Of a stretch of 64,000 nt of DNA, positions 1 through 10,632 are shown piece after piece. The translations under genes were made by a program, and so were the position numbers. Source of the stretch: Blakeslea trispora (Eukaryota > Mucoromycota > Mucoromycetes > Mucorales > Choanephoraceae); the NCBI GenBank assembly GCA_025331445.1, contig JAIWNE010000048.1, positions 163,726 to 227,725 on the forward strand, read 5' to 3'. Every line of letters begins with the position of its first letter. Position 1 is the stretch's first letter. The notes under the pieces are model-generated. The model was not told the origin of the DNA. It made no database searches and saw only the letters and a program-made list of their open reading frames with translations.

Positions 1-23
1 CGGTTTTCGGCGAACAGACAAGC

Positions 24-43
24 ATCACACGCGGTGAAAAATT
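24..43 (+). repeat. Left terminal inverted repeat of the Plavaka-like element
   Basis: ATCACACGCGGTGAAAAATT, the exact reverse complement of 3973-3992. Confidence 0.85.
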
Positions 44-806
44 TCTTGATTTTTTTGAAGAAAAGTGCCAGCAAAATTTTGGAGTCATATTTATACCATA
101 TATGAAAACTACTTAAAGGACTATTTTGATTGGACGAAATACAAGATATTTTATTGGTTTAAAAAAGTTCAGGATTTGATAGCTTACCTACAGCCTAGGG
201 TATCATCCTCAGGCACCAGAATGAGCTAATAGCGTTTGCTTGACCAATTCGATCTTTGCAATTGCCAACTAAGCCTAATCTGACTTATGCCTTTTGATGA
301 ACCATAGATTTGCAGATAGTAGCTTCTACGACAATACTTGAAACAAAAGACATGAACTAAATAGATACATTGTTAAAACATGTTCTTCAGAATATAATGC
401 AATTTGAGATTACCTTACGAGGACGAACTTTCTTTTCAAGCTTGCATTGTGTTCTAATATAACTGAAATCATTAGTCAAACGAAATTGCTTCAGCATAGA
501 AAAAGAAGCTTACCTTCCATAACAATCGCGAAGGACTACAACTAGACATTGGGATGCATATCTATTAATCTTGTTTTAATTAATAAGCATGTCAAATCGT
601 TGCAATTCTACTTGATTTAGCTTACCTTTGGTTTTGAAATAGCAATTATGTAGAACTACAAAGATACTACTTCAACTAACAAAATATTATGGATTAGAAA
701 AACAGTTCAAAAACGAAATAAATGCTTTGTTTACGGCTGCTTACCATAAAAAGAATTTACTTTCTGAAACTTGACAACCACCTTTTTCACTTAATTGGTT
801 TCAGAA

Positions 807-3707
807 ATGGGAAAATCAATCGACAGACCCTACACTGTTCTCAAACATAAGATCAGTAAAAGATTTGATTGTACTTACCTTGATTGCAAAAAGTCGTATA
901 CCAAGAACCACAGACTCACTTTGCACATCAAGAAAACCCACAAAGGAAACAGCACTGAGGACGACATTCAACCCATGAGTGGCGTTTCTTTTTCTTTTGA
1001 TGAAACGCCTACCATTGATGCAGAGTACGAAGGAGATTACGAACGTGATTCAGAAGAAGCACAAGTTGATGAAGAAGAGGATGAGGATAGTGCAGAAGAT
1101 AGTGATTTCGAAGATGATGAGGAAGATATGACAGATGTCAGAAACAGCTTGGACGAGATCATGGCCGAGCGCCAAGCCGAGTGGGACCATGATGTTTCAG
1201 GAGGAAGCCCCTTCCGAAACGCTCAAACAATGATCATGATGTGCCTCTATAATGGCTATGTAGGCATGATGTCCAGAAGTCAGCTTAAGACTTTTTTGTA
1301 TGGTGTCCAGAAGATAGTTGAAATTGCTGTCCAAGAAACAAAAGAAGGAAGGGTGTTCAAGATGCCAAAGGCCAACATGATCATGAGAGGAGATGCAAAC
1401 AAAAAGTTCAGTGGCCCTTCAATTACTACTACAACTACTTCTCATGACGTGGTCGTCAAGGGACAAAAGCGAGAGAGTCAATGTAGCTCAAACTTACCTT
1501 CTGAGCATCTCAAGTTGTCCATGGCTAATCCTGTCATCAGCTCCAAGATCAGCGCACTTCCAGATCGCACCCACGGTGCATCAAAAAGCTTGGCAAATGG
1601 AACAAAGTGGAAGGAACATGCCTTATTCCAACCACCACAGATTACCGTTGGAGGAAAAGATTTCTGGGTAGGAGATGTTGTTCAGGTAGAGAGATCCAAC
1701 CTGCTCTTTCTGATCAAATCCTTCTTCCGCATTAATGGTGTTGATTCAGCTGACGGCTATTATGTTCTGGTGATGCACAACTCTTTTGGTTTCTTGCCAG
1801 AAGTCTCTACGATTGCTCAAAGCCAGCTCGTTTCAGTTGTTAACAAGAGCATGATGACTGAAAACAACTGTTGTGCGCTTCTTCCCGGTGCCGATACCAT
1901 GCCTCGATCTTTGTCAGGTGAACAGAAACACCTCCTGTTCGGACAAAATCCATTGAAAGTGGCAAACACCGAAGGGCCTGGCCAATTCTACAAGATGGTA
2001 ATTGCCCCTATCATTCTCTTTACGGATGATACATCTGGTGGTTCGTCGAAGCAGCACTTACCGTACGAGAGCTGGTCAATGACATATGCTGCTCTGTCAT
2101 TGGAGAAACGTGGGTGTCGCGAGAACACTATGTTTGTTGGCTGTGCACCAAAGAGTGAAGGGCTCAATGCAATGCATTTTGTCCCCTCTCTTGCTGCTGA
2201 TTTGTTGAAATTGGAAAAGGGTATCCTGTTGTATTCTAGTCACTATGATGAAATGGTATTAGTAAAGGCGCCTCTTCTGTTCATCTCTGCTGACAATCCA
2301 GCCCACTCTGACATCTGCGGTATCATGCAGCAAACCACCTTGTACTTCTGCCGCAAATGCTACACTTTGAAGCAAAGCAAGAAGAAAAGACAGACACTTT
2401 TGGAAAGCAATGTCACTCCCGATGCGCTCAACAAGCCAGGTCCAAAAAGGTTCAAGTCACATTATGTTTTGGCAGCAACACAAGAAAACAGAAAGGATGT
2501 CCGCATGGAAAGTGAGATGCCCGGCTCCACATTGACAGCTGCTGATTACAGCTATAAAAATACTGGATCGAAAGATCTCTTGCATCTTGAATCGTTTGAT
2601 CCCGCTCTCGACACACCAGTGGAGGTATTGCATTGCTTGCCTCTAGGTGTTGTCAAATACTTGGTGACACATCTGGTGAAGGTTACTCTTGCTGGAAAAG
2701 GCAATCAAGACCGTTTAGCTAGCTTAACCAAAAGGTTACAAGACAACAGAAGCAACACCTCTTACAGCAGAAACTTCCGAGGTAACCTTCGACATGTTGG
2801 CTCTTTTGTGGGACGCGATTTCAAGCAGTTAATCCAGGTCTTGCTATTGATTATTGAAGAAGAATTTACTGACAATGAAGCTGATGCTAACGTTCTACTC
2901 TTGAACGAACCACTCAAAGGCTTGGCAAAGCTTTGCTCTCTGGTGTTTATTCGTGAGACAGCAACAAACCTTGAAGAATATGCAATGGTAGTTATAAAAG
3001 CAGTTGAAGAGCTTACTCAAGCTCTTTATAATTTCGATGTCATCACTAACAACGAGACACCATTTTCAACTCGGCCTAAGGTCCATTATCTTCATCATCT
3101 TCATGAAGATATCCTTCGCTTTGGATGTGCATTGCAATACGAGACAGAAAAAGGTGAAATGTACAACAAGTTTATCAGAGAGCAGTTGTTTCACACCAAC
3201 AGACACTCTCCCTCAAAAGATGTTGCTGTTCGTTTTGGCAAGCAAGAAGTGTTACGACACATTATAGACGGTGGCTCTTGGGTGAACAAAGAAGGCAGCA
3301 GAGTGAAGTATGGTCAAGATATCGAGAGTGTGATTAAGTCGAATAGAGACGAATTCATGCAGACCATTTTTGGTGTTCGTGGTTTATCTGACCCAGGCTA
3401 CGATCCAGTTAAGGGCAAACTAGAGCCAAGATTTTCGGGTGTCTTTGAAGATGAGTACGAAAACCGTTTTGTTGGTGTTGTTAAAGAAGATGGTGTGAGT
3501 GTACGAAAGTACACGGTAGCTGCCAGAAGAAGTGAGAGCTTGTTAGAATGTCAAGCCACAGACGAAGTGTTTGAACTTGTCGCGTTACAACCATCGGGTA
3601 TCTTGGATACACACTCTGCCTCTCCTACAATCAATTTATATGTCAATCTGTTTAAGTTTGGAACTATCACGCTTTTGAATAGCTGTAACATCTACTCTTA
3701 CCATTAA
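807..3707 (+). CDS. Tnp2/Plavaka-like transposase with N-terminal C2H2 finger
   Basis: Single-exon ORF of 966 residues. I start it at the ATG at 807; the frame is open a little upstream, but only through TTG, and a TTTCAG acceptor lies just before the ATG, so an upstream exon is possible. Residues about 20-46 form a C2H2 finger (C-x4-C-x12-H-x4-H). An acidic low-complexity stretch follows. The central part has the signature of fungal Tnp2/Plavaka transposases: SADNPAHSDICG, then YFCRKCY, and later FDPALDTPVEVLHCLPLGVV, which matches the family's conserved D-T-P-x-E-x-L-H block. It would cut and paste its own element in the nucleus. No frameshift or internal stop is seen. Which acidic residues are catalytic cannot be fixed by eye. 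Confidence 0.8.
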   Translation: MGKSIDRPYTVLKHKISKRFDCTYLDCKKSYTKNHRLTLHIKKTHKGNSTEDDIQPMSGVSFSFDETPTIDAEYEGDYERDSEEAQVDEEEDEDSAEDSDFEDDEEDMTDVRNSLDEIMAERQAEWDHDVSGGSPFRNAQTMIMMCLYNGYVGMMSRSQLKTFLYGVQKIVEIAVQETKEGRVFKMPKANMIMRGDANKKFSGPSITTTTTSHDVVVKGQKRESQCSSNLPSEHLKLSMANPVISSKISALPDRTHGASKSLANGTKWKEHALFQPPQITVGGKDFWVGDVVQVERSNLLFLIKSFFRINGVDSADGYYVLVMHNSFGFLPEVSTIAQSQLVSVVNKSMMTENNCCALLPGADTMPRSLSGEQKHLLFGQNPLKVANTEGPGQFYKMVIAPIILFTDDTSGGSSKQHLPYESWSMTYAALSLEKRGCRENTMFVGCAPKSEGLNAMHFVPSLAADLLKLEKGILLYSSHYDEMVLVKAPLLFISADNPAHSDICGIMQQTTLYFCRKCYTLKQSKKKRQTLLESNVTPDALNKPGPKRFKSHYVLAATQENRKDVRMESEMPGSTLTAADYSYKNTGSKDLLHLESFDPALDTPVEVLHCLPLGVVKYLVTHLVKVTLAGKGNQDRLASLTKRLQDNRSNTSYSRNFRGNLRHVGSFVGRDFKQLIQVLLLIIEEEFTDNEADANVLLLNEPLKGLAKLCSLVFIRETATNLEEYAMVVIKAVEELTQALYNFDVITNNETPFSTRPKVHYLHHLHEDILRFGCALQYETEKGEMYNKFIREQLFHTNRHSPSKDVAVRFGKQEVLRHIIDGGSWVNKEGSRVKYGQDIESVIKSNRDEFMQTIFGVRGLSDPGYDPVKGKLEPRFSGVFEDEYENRFVGVVKEDGVSVRKYTVAARRSESLLECQATDEVFELVALQPSGILDTHSASPTINLYVNLFKFGTITLLNSCNIYSYH

Positions 3708-3972
3708 TAAAAAAAATTTCATTTGTAAAAGGACTTCTTCAAAAAAATGTGTCTGGGTAGAAAAGGACTTAGCAAAAAAAAAAAAAAACGAAAAAAATCA
3801 GAGGAATAAGAGGGCAACCAATCGTATTGCTCAGAACTTAAGCCTCTGAGCTTGTAAAAGTACTTCTCAATTTTTGAAGTAGCAAAAAGTAAAAAAATTC
3901 ATAAAATAGTCTTTAAAAACGGTTTTCAGCCAATCATAGAGCTTACTGCAGTATTTTTACCAAATTTAATCG

Positions 3973-3992
3973 AATTTTTCACCGCGTGTGAT
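3973..3992 (-). repeat. Right terminal inverted repeat of the Plavaka-like element
   Basis: Reverse complement of 24-43 with no mismatch over 20 bp; followed by ordinary AT-rich sequence. Confidence 0.85.
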
Positions 3993-4504
3993 TTCATTTT
4001 CGGTCTTTAAAAATGGTATACGCGATTTGCTCCATCTGCTGTCAATCAAAGGGGCTAAAGTGGCCTGTCACTTGCTTTACATTTAATCCCTTTTGAAAGA
4101 GGAATGACTGGCTTAATTAATAAAGAAATACACTTACTTAAAAGAGATAAAAGACGTCATATTCGCTATCTAGTTAAAGAATAGTACTTGAATAAGAGAG
4201 AAAGAACCTCTTTCTTTCTGACTCTAAATTAGATGAATATATATAAAAAAAAAGCACAACACTATTAAACAGTTCCCATGTTCACACACGGGGGGGGGAA
4301 AGCGTTCCTTTTTTTTTCAAAATTGATTTGGAACCTATAAACAGTAAAGTGTAGAAATCATGCATTTTTTTTTCTCATCATTTTACAGGTCCGCTAAATC
4401 CCGCTCGAGTAACCCAAGTATACGTACCTCCTTTATAAAGGCTTTCTTTGTTTACTGCTTTCTTTTTCTTTTCTTCTTTTTTAAACAAAACTATTTACAA
4501 GAAA
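3993..4504. other. Intergenic, Plavaka-like element to NIPSNAP gene
   Basis: AT-rich DNA with homopolymers, including a run of nine G at about 4290. The last 60 bp are pyrimidine-rich, as upstream of several start codons here. No gene seen. Confidence 0.6.
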
Positions 4505-5864
4505 ATGCTTTCATTTAGGTCTGCTTTACGTGCATTGAATCGTCAACCTAGGCAGGTTCGTCCTTTCTCTAGCTATCCTGCTTTAATGTTGCCCAAGGTA
4601 GAAGATGCACCTGAATCAATTGATCCAAACGCCAATAGACAAAGTTCTCCTGGGTTCATCAAATCTGTTCTGTATGGTAAAGAGATGACGGGTGCAGGTA
4701 ATGTACTTGCACCAGAAGACAACACAACTCATTCAAAGAGATTGGCTCGTGGCAAATATGTTCATGAAATGCAAAGTAAGCATCTTCTTGTCAATAACAT
4801 GTCATTATACTCACCCGAAAAAAAAAGCACATCGAGTGAAGCCTGATAGAGTGGAAGAATATATTCAGCTCTTGTAAGTGCTTAAATCCTTAGTTTTTTC
4901 TTGTTACTCATTCAAATCAAGGTCACATCATTATCCTCGGATAGCAAATGATCCTCAAAACAACGTGCATCTATGTGGTAGTTGGGAAACTGTTGTAGGA
5001 GAGCTAGATACATTTGGTATGGTGATTGTATAGATCAACTTGCTCTATTTGCTTACATTTTGTAAATCGCTCTCTAGTTCATATCTGGGAATACAAAGGA
5101 TATACTGGTCATCAGAATACGATGGAAAGGCTATCCAAGGATTCAGTATGTATCTGGCGCAAGAGATTTTGCTTATCAAGCAAATAAGGGACTCATCATG
5201 CTTACATTTAGACCTATGCTCAGTTCTTGAAAGATCTCCGACCTCTTTTGATTTCGCGTGAGAACAATATAATGCTTGAGTTTTCTTTTTGGAAGACTTC
5301 ACCTCCTCAAGTTACACATGGTATCTATGAGCTTCGAAAGTACAACTTGAAGGTAATGAAAACAACTTTACTTGTTCATTTATTAACCCATCATTTTTTT
5401 TTATAGCCTGGTAATTTACTTGAATGGGAATATCATTGGTAAAACAATAAATCACTCAAGAAAAAATAAAAATAAACTGACATGTAATTCTATAGGCGAA
5501 AAGGATTAGAATATCGAAGTCAATTTTGTGAGCCTGTGGGTGCTTGGTTTAGTCAATTGGGTCAATTACACACAGTACAACACATGTGGACTTATCCGTA
5601 AGTTTGAAAGTCTCGGAATCATAAAAAAAGAAAGCATTCTAAAATTACTTTGTAGTGATTTACAAACAAGAAAGACGACAAGAGAAGAGGCTTGGAAGGT
5701 AGAAGGATGGTCTGATACTGTTTACAAGACAGGTAAAAAGAAAGAAAAAGAAAGAGTAGCAAGGGGAAATTTAGATAGAACTTACTTTCTCTATCATAGT
5801 GCGATTGATTGATAGTATGCACTCTTATATCTTGAAACCTTTAGATTACAGTCCTTTACGATAA
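4505..5864 (+). CDS. NIPSNAP-family mitochondrial protein (9 exons)
   Basis: Exons read as 4505-4775, 4828-4873, 4922-5016, 5078-5145, 5212-5352, 5407-5438, 5496-5597, 5656-5732 and 5800-5864. The joined frame is open, and every joint restores NIPSNAP-family sequence. The N-terminus is rich in Arg/Ser with FSS, typical of a mitochondrial presequence. Family landmarks in order: RGKYVHEMQ, YPRIANDP, LCGSWET, a WEY block, then after HGIYELRKYNLKPGNLLEWE the second ferredoxin-like half with FCEPVGAWFSQLGQL, TREEAWKVEGWSDTVYKT and a C-terminal ILKPL. NIPSNAPs are mitochondrial proteins with two dimeric alpha-beta-barrel-like domains, linked in animals to mitophagy signalling; the fungal role is unclear. 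The 3' end converges on the PHD gene 157 bp away. Confidence 0.9.
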
Positions 5865-5870
5865 AGAACA

Positions 5871-5980
5871 AAAAAAAAAGAGGAGGGGGGGGGGGAAATA
5901 ATATATTAAAAGAAAAAGTTATATACACAATGTTTTTCAATTCATGAGAAAAAAAAAGGAGGAGGGGGGGGGACATATAC
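5871..5980. repeat. Paired poly-A/poly-G tracts between convergent genes
   Basis: Two similar blocks of A-run, GAGGAGG and 8-11 G residues lie within 110 bp (about 5871-5896 and 5949-5972), between the stops of two convergent genes. Confidence 0.6.
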
Positions 5981-6020
5981 AAGAAAAAAAAACACACACA
6001 CAATAGAAAAGAAAGAGATG

Positions 6021-7372
6021 TCATGAATAAGCAGTGATATTACTATAGCCATCCTGTACATCTTGACTTAAATCTGTAGGATGCCGAGGACCAAAACGTC
6101 GTTGAAATTGAATGAGTTTTCTTGTCAACATATCCATGATATCCATAGAAGACTGATCCCCTTTGATCACATGATCTTCATGATCCAACGGAAGCGTGCT
6201 TGCACTACTGAGTGAACAATTATCATCATCGTCTGTCTTTCTGCCATGTCCTGCATGGTCTTTGAACTTTGAGGCCATCTCGAGTTGAATGGAACCAATG
6301 TATTCCAGAATTTGATTGGCACGTCGATTCATGTCTGAAATACTCATACGAGCATGTGGTTGACGTGTTTTGGCTGGTGGTGAAGAAGCTCTTGCTTGAG
6401 GAGAGAAATAATCAAACAAGGCAAGAGAGATACTATCGGCTGTTGGATCCTCTTCATCCGGTGTGGCGGGTGATAATTCGCGTATGGGTGTGGCTGTTCG
6501 AGACCTTGGTTTACGTTTGTTCTGTCTATTTGAACTCTGTCTTCCGTTCAATCCTGGTCTCTTTTTCTCTTCGGCTAACTTTGTCTTTCGTTTTCCTGAA
6601 AGCTTTGGTTTGATCGGTTCTGATTCAGGTGATTCCATTGGCTTTTCAATTACTTTTTTTTTTTAAAAAAGTTATAAGCATCTCTTTTTTTTCCCATTTC
6701 CTTCTTTTCTTATTACCTTGTTCTTCCATCTTTGTGTCTTCCATAGGTTCTTCCTCTACACTTTTTAATGGGTCATCGTGTAGATGGGATTCATACAACT
6801 CCAGAGCACTTCTAGCTGCCAATACATCTTCTAAAGACATAGAGGCCTCTCTACTGTTCAATGTCGTTCGTTTTTTAGGTGATCTTTCAGAGGCAACATA
6901 ATATCGTTTTGATCTAAAGAGTAGAAAGTAAGGAGAAAAAAAAATAGAACAAGGAGATTTTTTTTTTTTTTATATATACCTTCCATTATGATAGCGAATC
7001 TGTTTATGATTTTCAGGCTTACATTGTTCACAATAATAATGATCTGGAATATCAGGTTGTTCAAGTCCCATACATTCACAATGTTGCCAAACTTCGCATT
7101 TATCGCACTGTACCATCAAACCAAGACTATCTAAAGAAAGAAATCAACAGTCTGTTGTTTGGTTCTAGATTATCTTACGAGTATGGCCACAGATGCATCG
7201 TGTGACTGAGCTGCTGTCAGTGCTGTTTTCATCTGAAGTTGATTGAGACCTTCTTCTTTGTTGTCGTTTCTTTCTTCCAACAGACTGTCTTCCACCTCGT
7301 CTACTGTGAACAACTAGAAAGAAGGTCAATTAGGTTATAAAGGCCAGATTGTCTTTCTTTTTTCTTACCCAT
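6021..7372 (-). CDS. PHD-finger protein, Cti6-like
   Basis: Minus-strand gene whose first exon holds only ATG plus one base (7372-7369) before a GTAAG donor. The next exons give a basic N-terminus, then a PHD finger: [28 protein letters not shown] and DHYYCEQC supply the zinc ligands and the aromatic W. After it come [20 protein letters not shown] and a long disordered, basic/acidic tail with [17 protein letters not shown] near the C-terminus. The layout and the [12 protein letters not shown] segment resemble fungal Cti6, a histone-methyl-lysine reader of the Rpd3L deacetylase complex. That match is from memory of the family and not proven. The last intron acceptor near 6655 is chosen because it alone keeps the frame open. 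Nuclear chromatin role inferred. Confidence 0.8.
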
Positions 7373-8229
7373 TCAAACTTATTTACAACGTTCAGACTTA
7401 TTTAAAAACAATGATTTCCAAAAAACAAATCTTTACAGTTATAAGTTGAAAAAACAAAAAAGAAAAAAAAAAGAGAGAAAAATGCGAGAAAAAAAAAAAA
7501 AGAGAATTCTTTTAGGGTTTCGACAATAGATCGCTCATTTAAAACAAGTCAAGAATTTTTTTTTTTTTTTAAAATGTAGTACAGCTATAACAAAGAAAAT
7601 AAGCTTTTTTTTTTTTAATGTGTGTAAATCAATAGAGAACATTTGCTAGCATTGATATTATGTAAGCCTTGTTATCATAGTCAAGTAATGTATTAGATTG
7701 GAGTGTGCAAAACACATAAAAAGTTGTGTGTTGACAAGAGAAAGAATTTGCTTGTATTTAATTCAATCTGATGTAGAGCCTTTCTTTTTAAAATAGGCAA
7801 AATGATGATAAAATAAAGCAAGAGTACATCATGATGAGGTTTGATTTCTAGGGAGGGGGGCTATTCAGTTAAACACTTTTTAAATAAGAGCCAGACTGAT
7901 ACAAACAATGTGGAGAACTCTCAAAAAACAGCGCACTTTCTTATAAATAGGTGACATCCTTTGTTTTGTATTTAGGAAGCTATCTTTTGTTGGGGTATTC
8001 AAGACGGGGGTTTTTTTTATTTTCATCCTGAAAAAAACTAAAAGGCTACAAGCATTCACTCATCTATTCTAATGATCAGAAGAAAAAGCGTCTCTCTTAA
8101 CCCCAAATGAATTTTAATAAAAAAGAGCATCTGCTCACCAAAAGAGAACAACATCCTATATAGATGGATTGTATTTGCAATTTATTTGTCTAGAGCTCAA
8201 CAAGACTTTCTTAAAAAAAAAGACCCCCT
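7373..8229. other. Intergenic, divergent from PHD gene
   Basis: About 860 bp of AT-rich DNA with many A and T runs; upstream of the PHD gene and downstream of the histone-fold gene. No ORF, RNA gene or repeat recognised. Confidence 0.5.
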
Positions 8230-8813
8230 CTAATGATGTTTTGATTCATCCATAACAGCATCTTCTTCTTCTTCATCATCTTCTTTCAGAGGACTTGCTG
8301 TCTTTAATTTCTTGGATGGCTGTATTGGTGTATCTTCATTCAATGCTTGTTTGCGCTTCTCAATCGCTTGTTTCAATGTCATTGTGGTAGGAATCACATC
8401 TTCCAAAAACTCAAATTGCTCAATTTCCTTGACAGTACTTGCTATAACGCACGTCAATACATGAGGGCATTATTGTTAACAAAGCTTACCTAGATCTCGA
8501 TAATAGACTGTCTTTCTCTTTTCTTGTTTTGCTTTAGAGAATGCTTCTGTCACAAGATATTCCATAAACAGTTCCTAATCAATAGTCGATTGAGTGGACA
8601 ATAGGATGACCATGATAGCAGTTACCGTACAGTAGCATAAGCAATGCAAAAAGTAGCTTCAGCATTGATCAAAGACACATCTTTGTCTTCTTTGATCACG
8701 CGCTTGACTCGAGCTAATGGTAGCATGGTGTTGCCTGGCCTTCTCTCAAAAGACTGTTTTTGTGAACGAGAACTGTTCTCTTGTGTGGCGATGGGTGTAG
8801 CATCAGAAGCCAT
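8230..8813 (-). CDS. Histone-fold subunit of DNA polymerase epsilon (Dpb3/POLE4-like)
   Basis: Three exons. The ATG at 8813 is used; the open frame extends only through ATT upstream. After a Ser/Gln-rich N-terminus comes a CBF/NF-Y-type histone fold: LPLARVKRVIKEDKDVSL, INAEATFCIAYAT joined to ELFMEYLVTEAFSKAKQE, then KRKTVYYRDLASTVK and FEFLEDVIP. The first donor is read as GTACGG because only this joint gives the family's AT-ELF sequence. The C-terminus is acidic. Proteins of this type pair with a second histone-fold subunit in DNA polymerase epsilon, and relatives act in the CHRAC remodeller; which of the two this one serves cannot be told. Role in nuclear replication and chromatin inherited from the family. 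Confidence 0.82.
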
Positions 8814-9640
8814 GATCAATAGAATATAGAAATAATAATAAAATAGATTGAAATACTATTTTTTTTTTTTTGAAAACGCCTTCGTCTGACTTCCTTTTTA
8901 GGTAACTGACATGGACGCGTTTTATAACCAGTTTGGGTTTTAGGGGGGGCAATGATCACTTTGATGAACTGTCAATGCACTTTTTTTCTTTCTTTTTTTA
9001 TTCCTTTCTGAACTGCTTCAGTTTACTTTAAGGTCTTTAGTTGAGATCATCCTCAAGACGTATGATTTCAAATAACCGCTCTTTTTTTTTAAAGAAACTG
9101 TCAATCATACGCTGTGTTGGTTAAAGTGACAACAATGATGATCATCATTTGATAATGAAAGAACTGTTTGATTGTTAGCATCCTTGGGTGTACCATCAAG
9201 TAGTTCCTAGATGTCATTAGAGTAGGAATAATGTTTATCCTTGCTTGAATGATCATCAAAAGAAAGACATGGTTGTTCTGTTGGAGTAGAAAAAATGATG
9301 GCTGCATCAGAATAACCAAAATCATTGTAAAAAACGTACTAGTTCCTTTCTTCATTTGGTGTTTCATGTCAAAAAAAAACAATCAAATCATGACAGCTAA
9401 AGAAGTCAGTTACATTCCTTCCTTTGTCTTCAAAATAATAGCTGTGCTCTAAATCTTTGCAATGCGAATTTCAATGTTTTTTTAAAAAAAAAGGGACCCA
9501 CAACTGACTTTAAATCACCTTTTTTTTTTTCTTCAAATTAGGTGAATTTCTTTCTTTTTTCTCTCTCTCTTTCTTTCTTTCTTTCTTTTTTGGCCTCTTT
9601 CTTTCTTCTTTAGACAACCCCCCCAAACAAGTGCATAAGC
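8814..9640. other. Intergenic, possible decayed coding remnant
   Basis: Divergent promoter region between the histone-fold gene and the zinc-finger gene. On the minus strand, about 9105-9430 can be read as an Asp/Ser/Asn-rich peptide in two stretches separated by a TAG that could also be a splice acceptor. I cannot support a gene there. The last 100 bp before 9641 are CT-rich (TCTTTCTTTC repeats), a usual feature upstream of start codons here. Confidence 0.4.
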
Positions 9641-10490
9641 ATGTCTTATCCTAACCCTTACCAACCGCCACAAGGCCAAAATGGACCTACACGTATACAA
9701 CAACAAGTCTATAACAACAATTATCTACACGAGCAAGCTTCCTATCGTTCCAGTGAAAACACAAATAATGCATCCAATAGTTCACCTTCTAATTCATCTT
9801 CCTTACCCGCACCAGTGGATCATTATCCGACTTCTTATGATTCGCGCAAGTTATACACTTGTCACGAGCCAGGCTGTTCAGAATTCTTTGATCATTCAAA
9901 TGCACTACGAATGCATCAAAGGTAAGAGATTTTAACATGGCAACAGAATGATGTTCCAATTGATAAATCCAGAAATATGATAGAAATATACATGGTAGAG
10001 ACAATGATGATTCTTCTCGATCTTCACAAGGAAGGCCTTATGTAATTGACAGATGAGATGGAGTTTTATAAGTTGAACTCAACAGTTTTTTATTTTTATT
10101 GATTAGGTGTGTCCTTATGCAGAATGTGGTAAATCATTTACACAATATGGTAATTTAAAGGTAAGCTACATAAAACAAAAAGAGAAAAGGGTGGACTAGA
10201 TTGATTTGATATGGTGTATTAGACACATTCAAGAAAACATACAGGTGAAAGACCTTATCATGTAAGTTCCTGTCATGTAAGAGAATGATCATGCTTATGA
10301 TCTTACTTAGTGCACGTATGATGGTTGCGATAAATCGTTTACACAACTCGGCAATCTCAAAACACATGAAAAGATCCATTGGCCAGTGAAACCATTTACG
10401 TGTGTATACCCCAACTGTGGAAAAGGATTTACACAGCGAGGCAATCTAAAGACACATCAAGTTAAAGTACATCAAATGATGCCTCAATAA
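9641..10490 (+). CDS. C2H2 zinc-finger transcription factor (4 fingers)
   Basis: Five exons: 9641-9921, a second starting near 9979 after GATAG, then three short ones ending at TAA 10488-10490. The N-terminal half is low-complexity (Asn/Ser/Gln/Pro). Four C2H2 fingers follow: [20 protein letters not shown] with its histidines across the first intron, [38 protein letters not shown] and [19 protein letters not shown]. The last three share the -FTQxGNLKTH- recognition helix, as in Azf1-like fungal regulators. Introns fall within and between fingers. It is presumed to be a sequence-specific nuclear DNA-binding protein; targets unknown. It converges on the kinase gene 142 bp downstream. Confidence 0.85.
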
Positions 10491-10632
10491 AAAAAAACAA
10501 AATCAGCTATATATTGATTATTTATTATTATTATGATTATTACTATGATTACTATGATGAATTGTTTTTAAGAAGCTTTTATATAGAAAGATCTTTTTTC
10601 TTTTTTTTTGAAAAATAGAGAGACAATGACAG

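Larger units (their letters stand above)
24..3992 (+). mobile_element. Tnp2/Plavaka-like DNA transposon with terminal inverted repeats
   Basis: A 3.97-kb element bounded by perfect 20-bp inverted repeats ATCACACGCGGTGAAAAATT (24-43 and 3973-3992). It carries one long ORF for a transposase. The outer AT on both sides is self-complementary, so it may belong to the repeat or be a 2-bp target duplication around CACACGCGG ends. CAC-type ends and the Tnp2-like protein place it near the CMC/Plavaka group (family knowledge). About 780 bp of AT-rich DNA precede the ORF and contain recurrent CTTACC motifs; about 265 bp follow it. The ORF is uninterrupted, so the copy may be recent or active. Confidence 0.75.

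Noticed and set aside
795..806. Upstream TTG as start of the Plavaka-like transposase
   Set aside because: Four extra codons begin with TTG and overlap a TTTCAG splice-acceptor-like site; the ATG at 807 is the better start.
9101..9452. ORFs on both strands upstream of the zinc-finger gene
   Set aside because: Low-complexity and in conflict with each other; a decayed coding remnant is possible but not supported.
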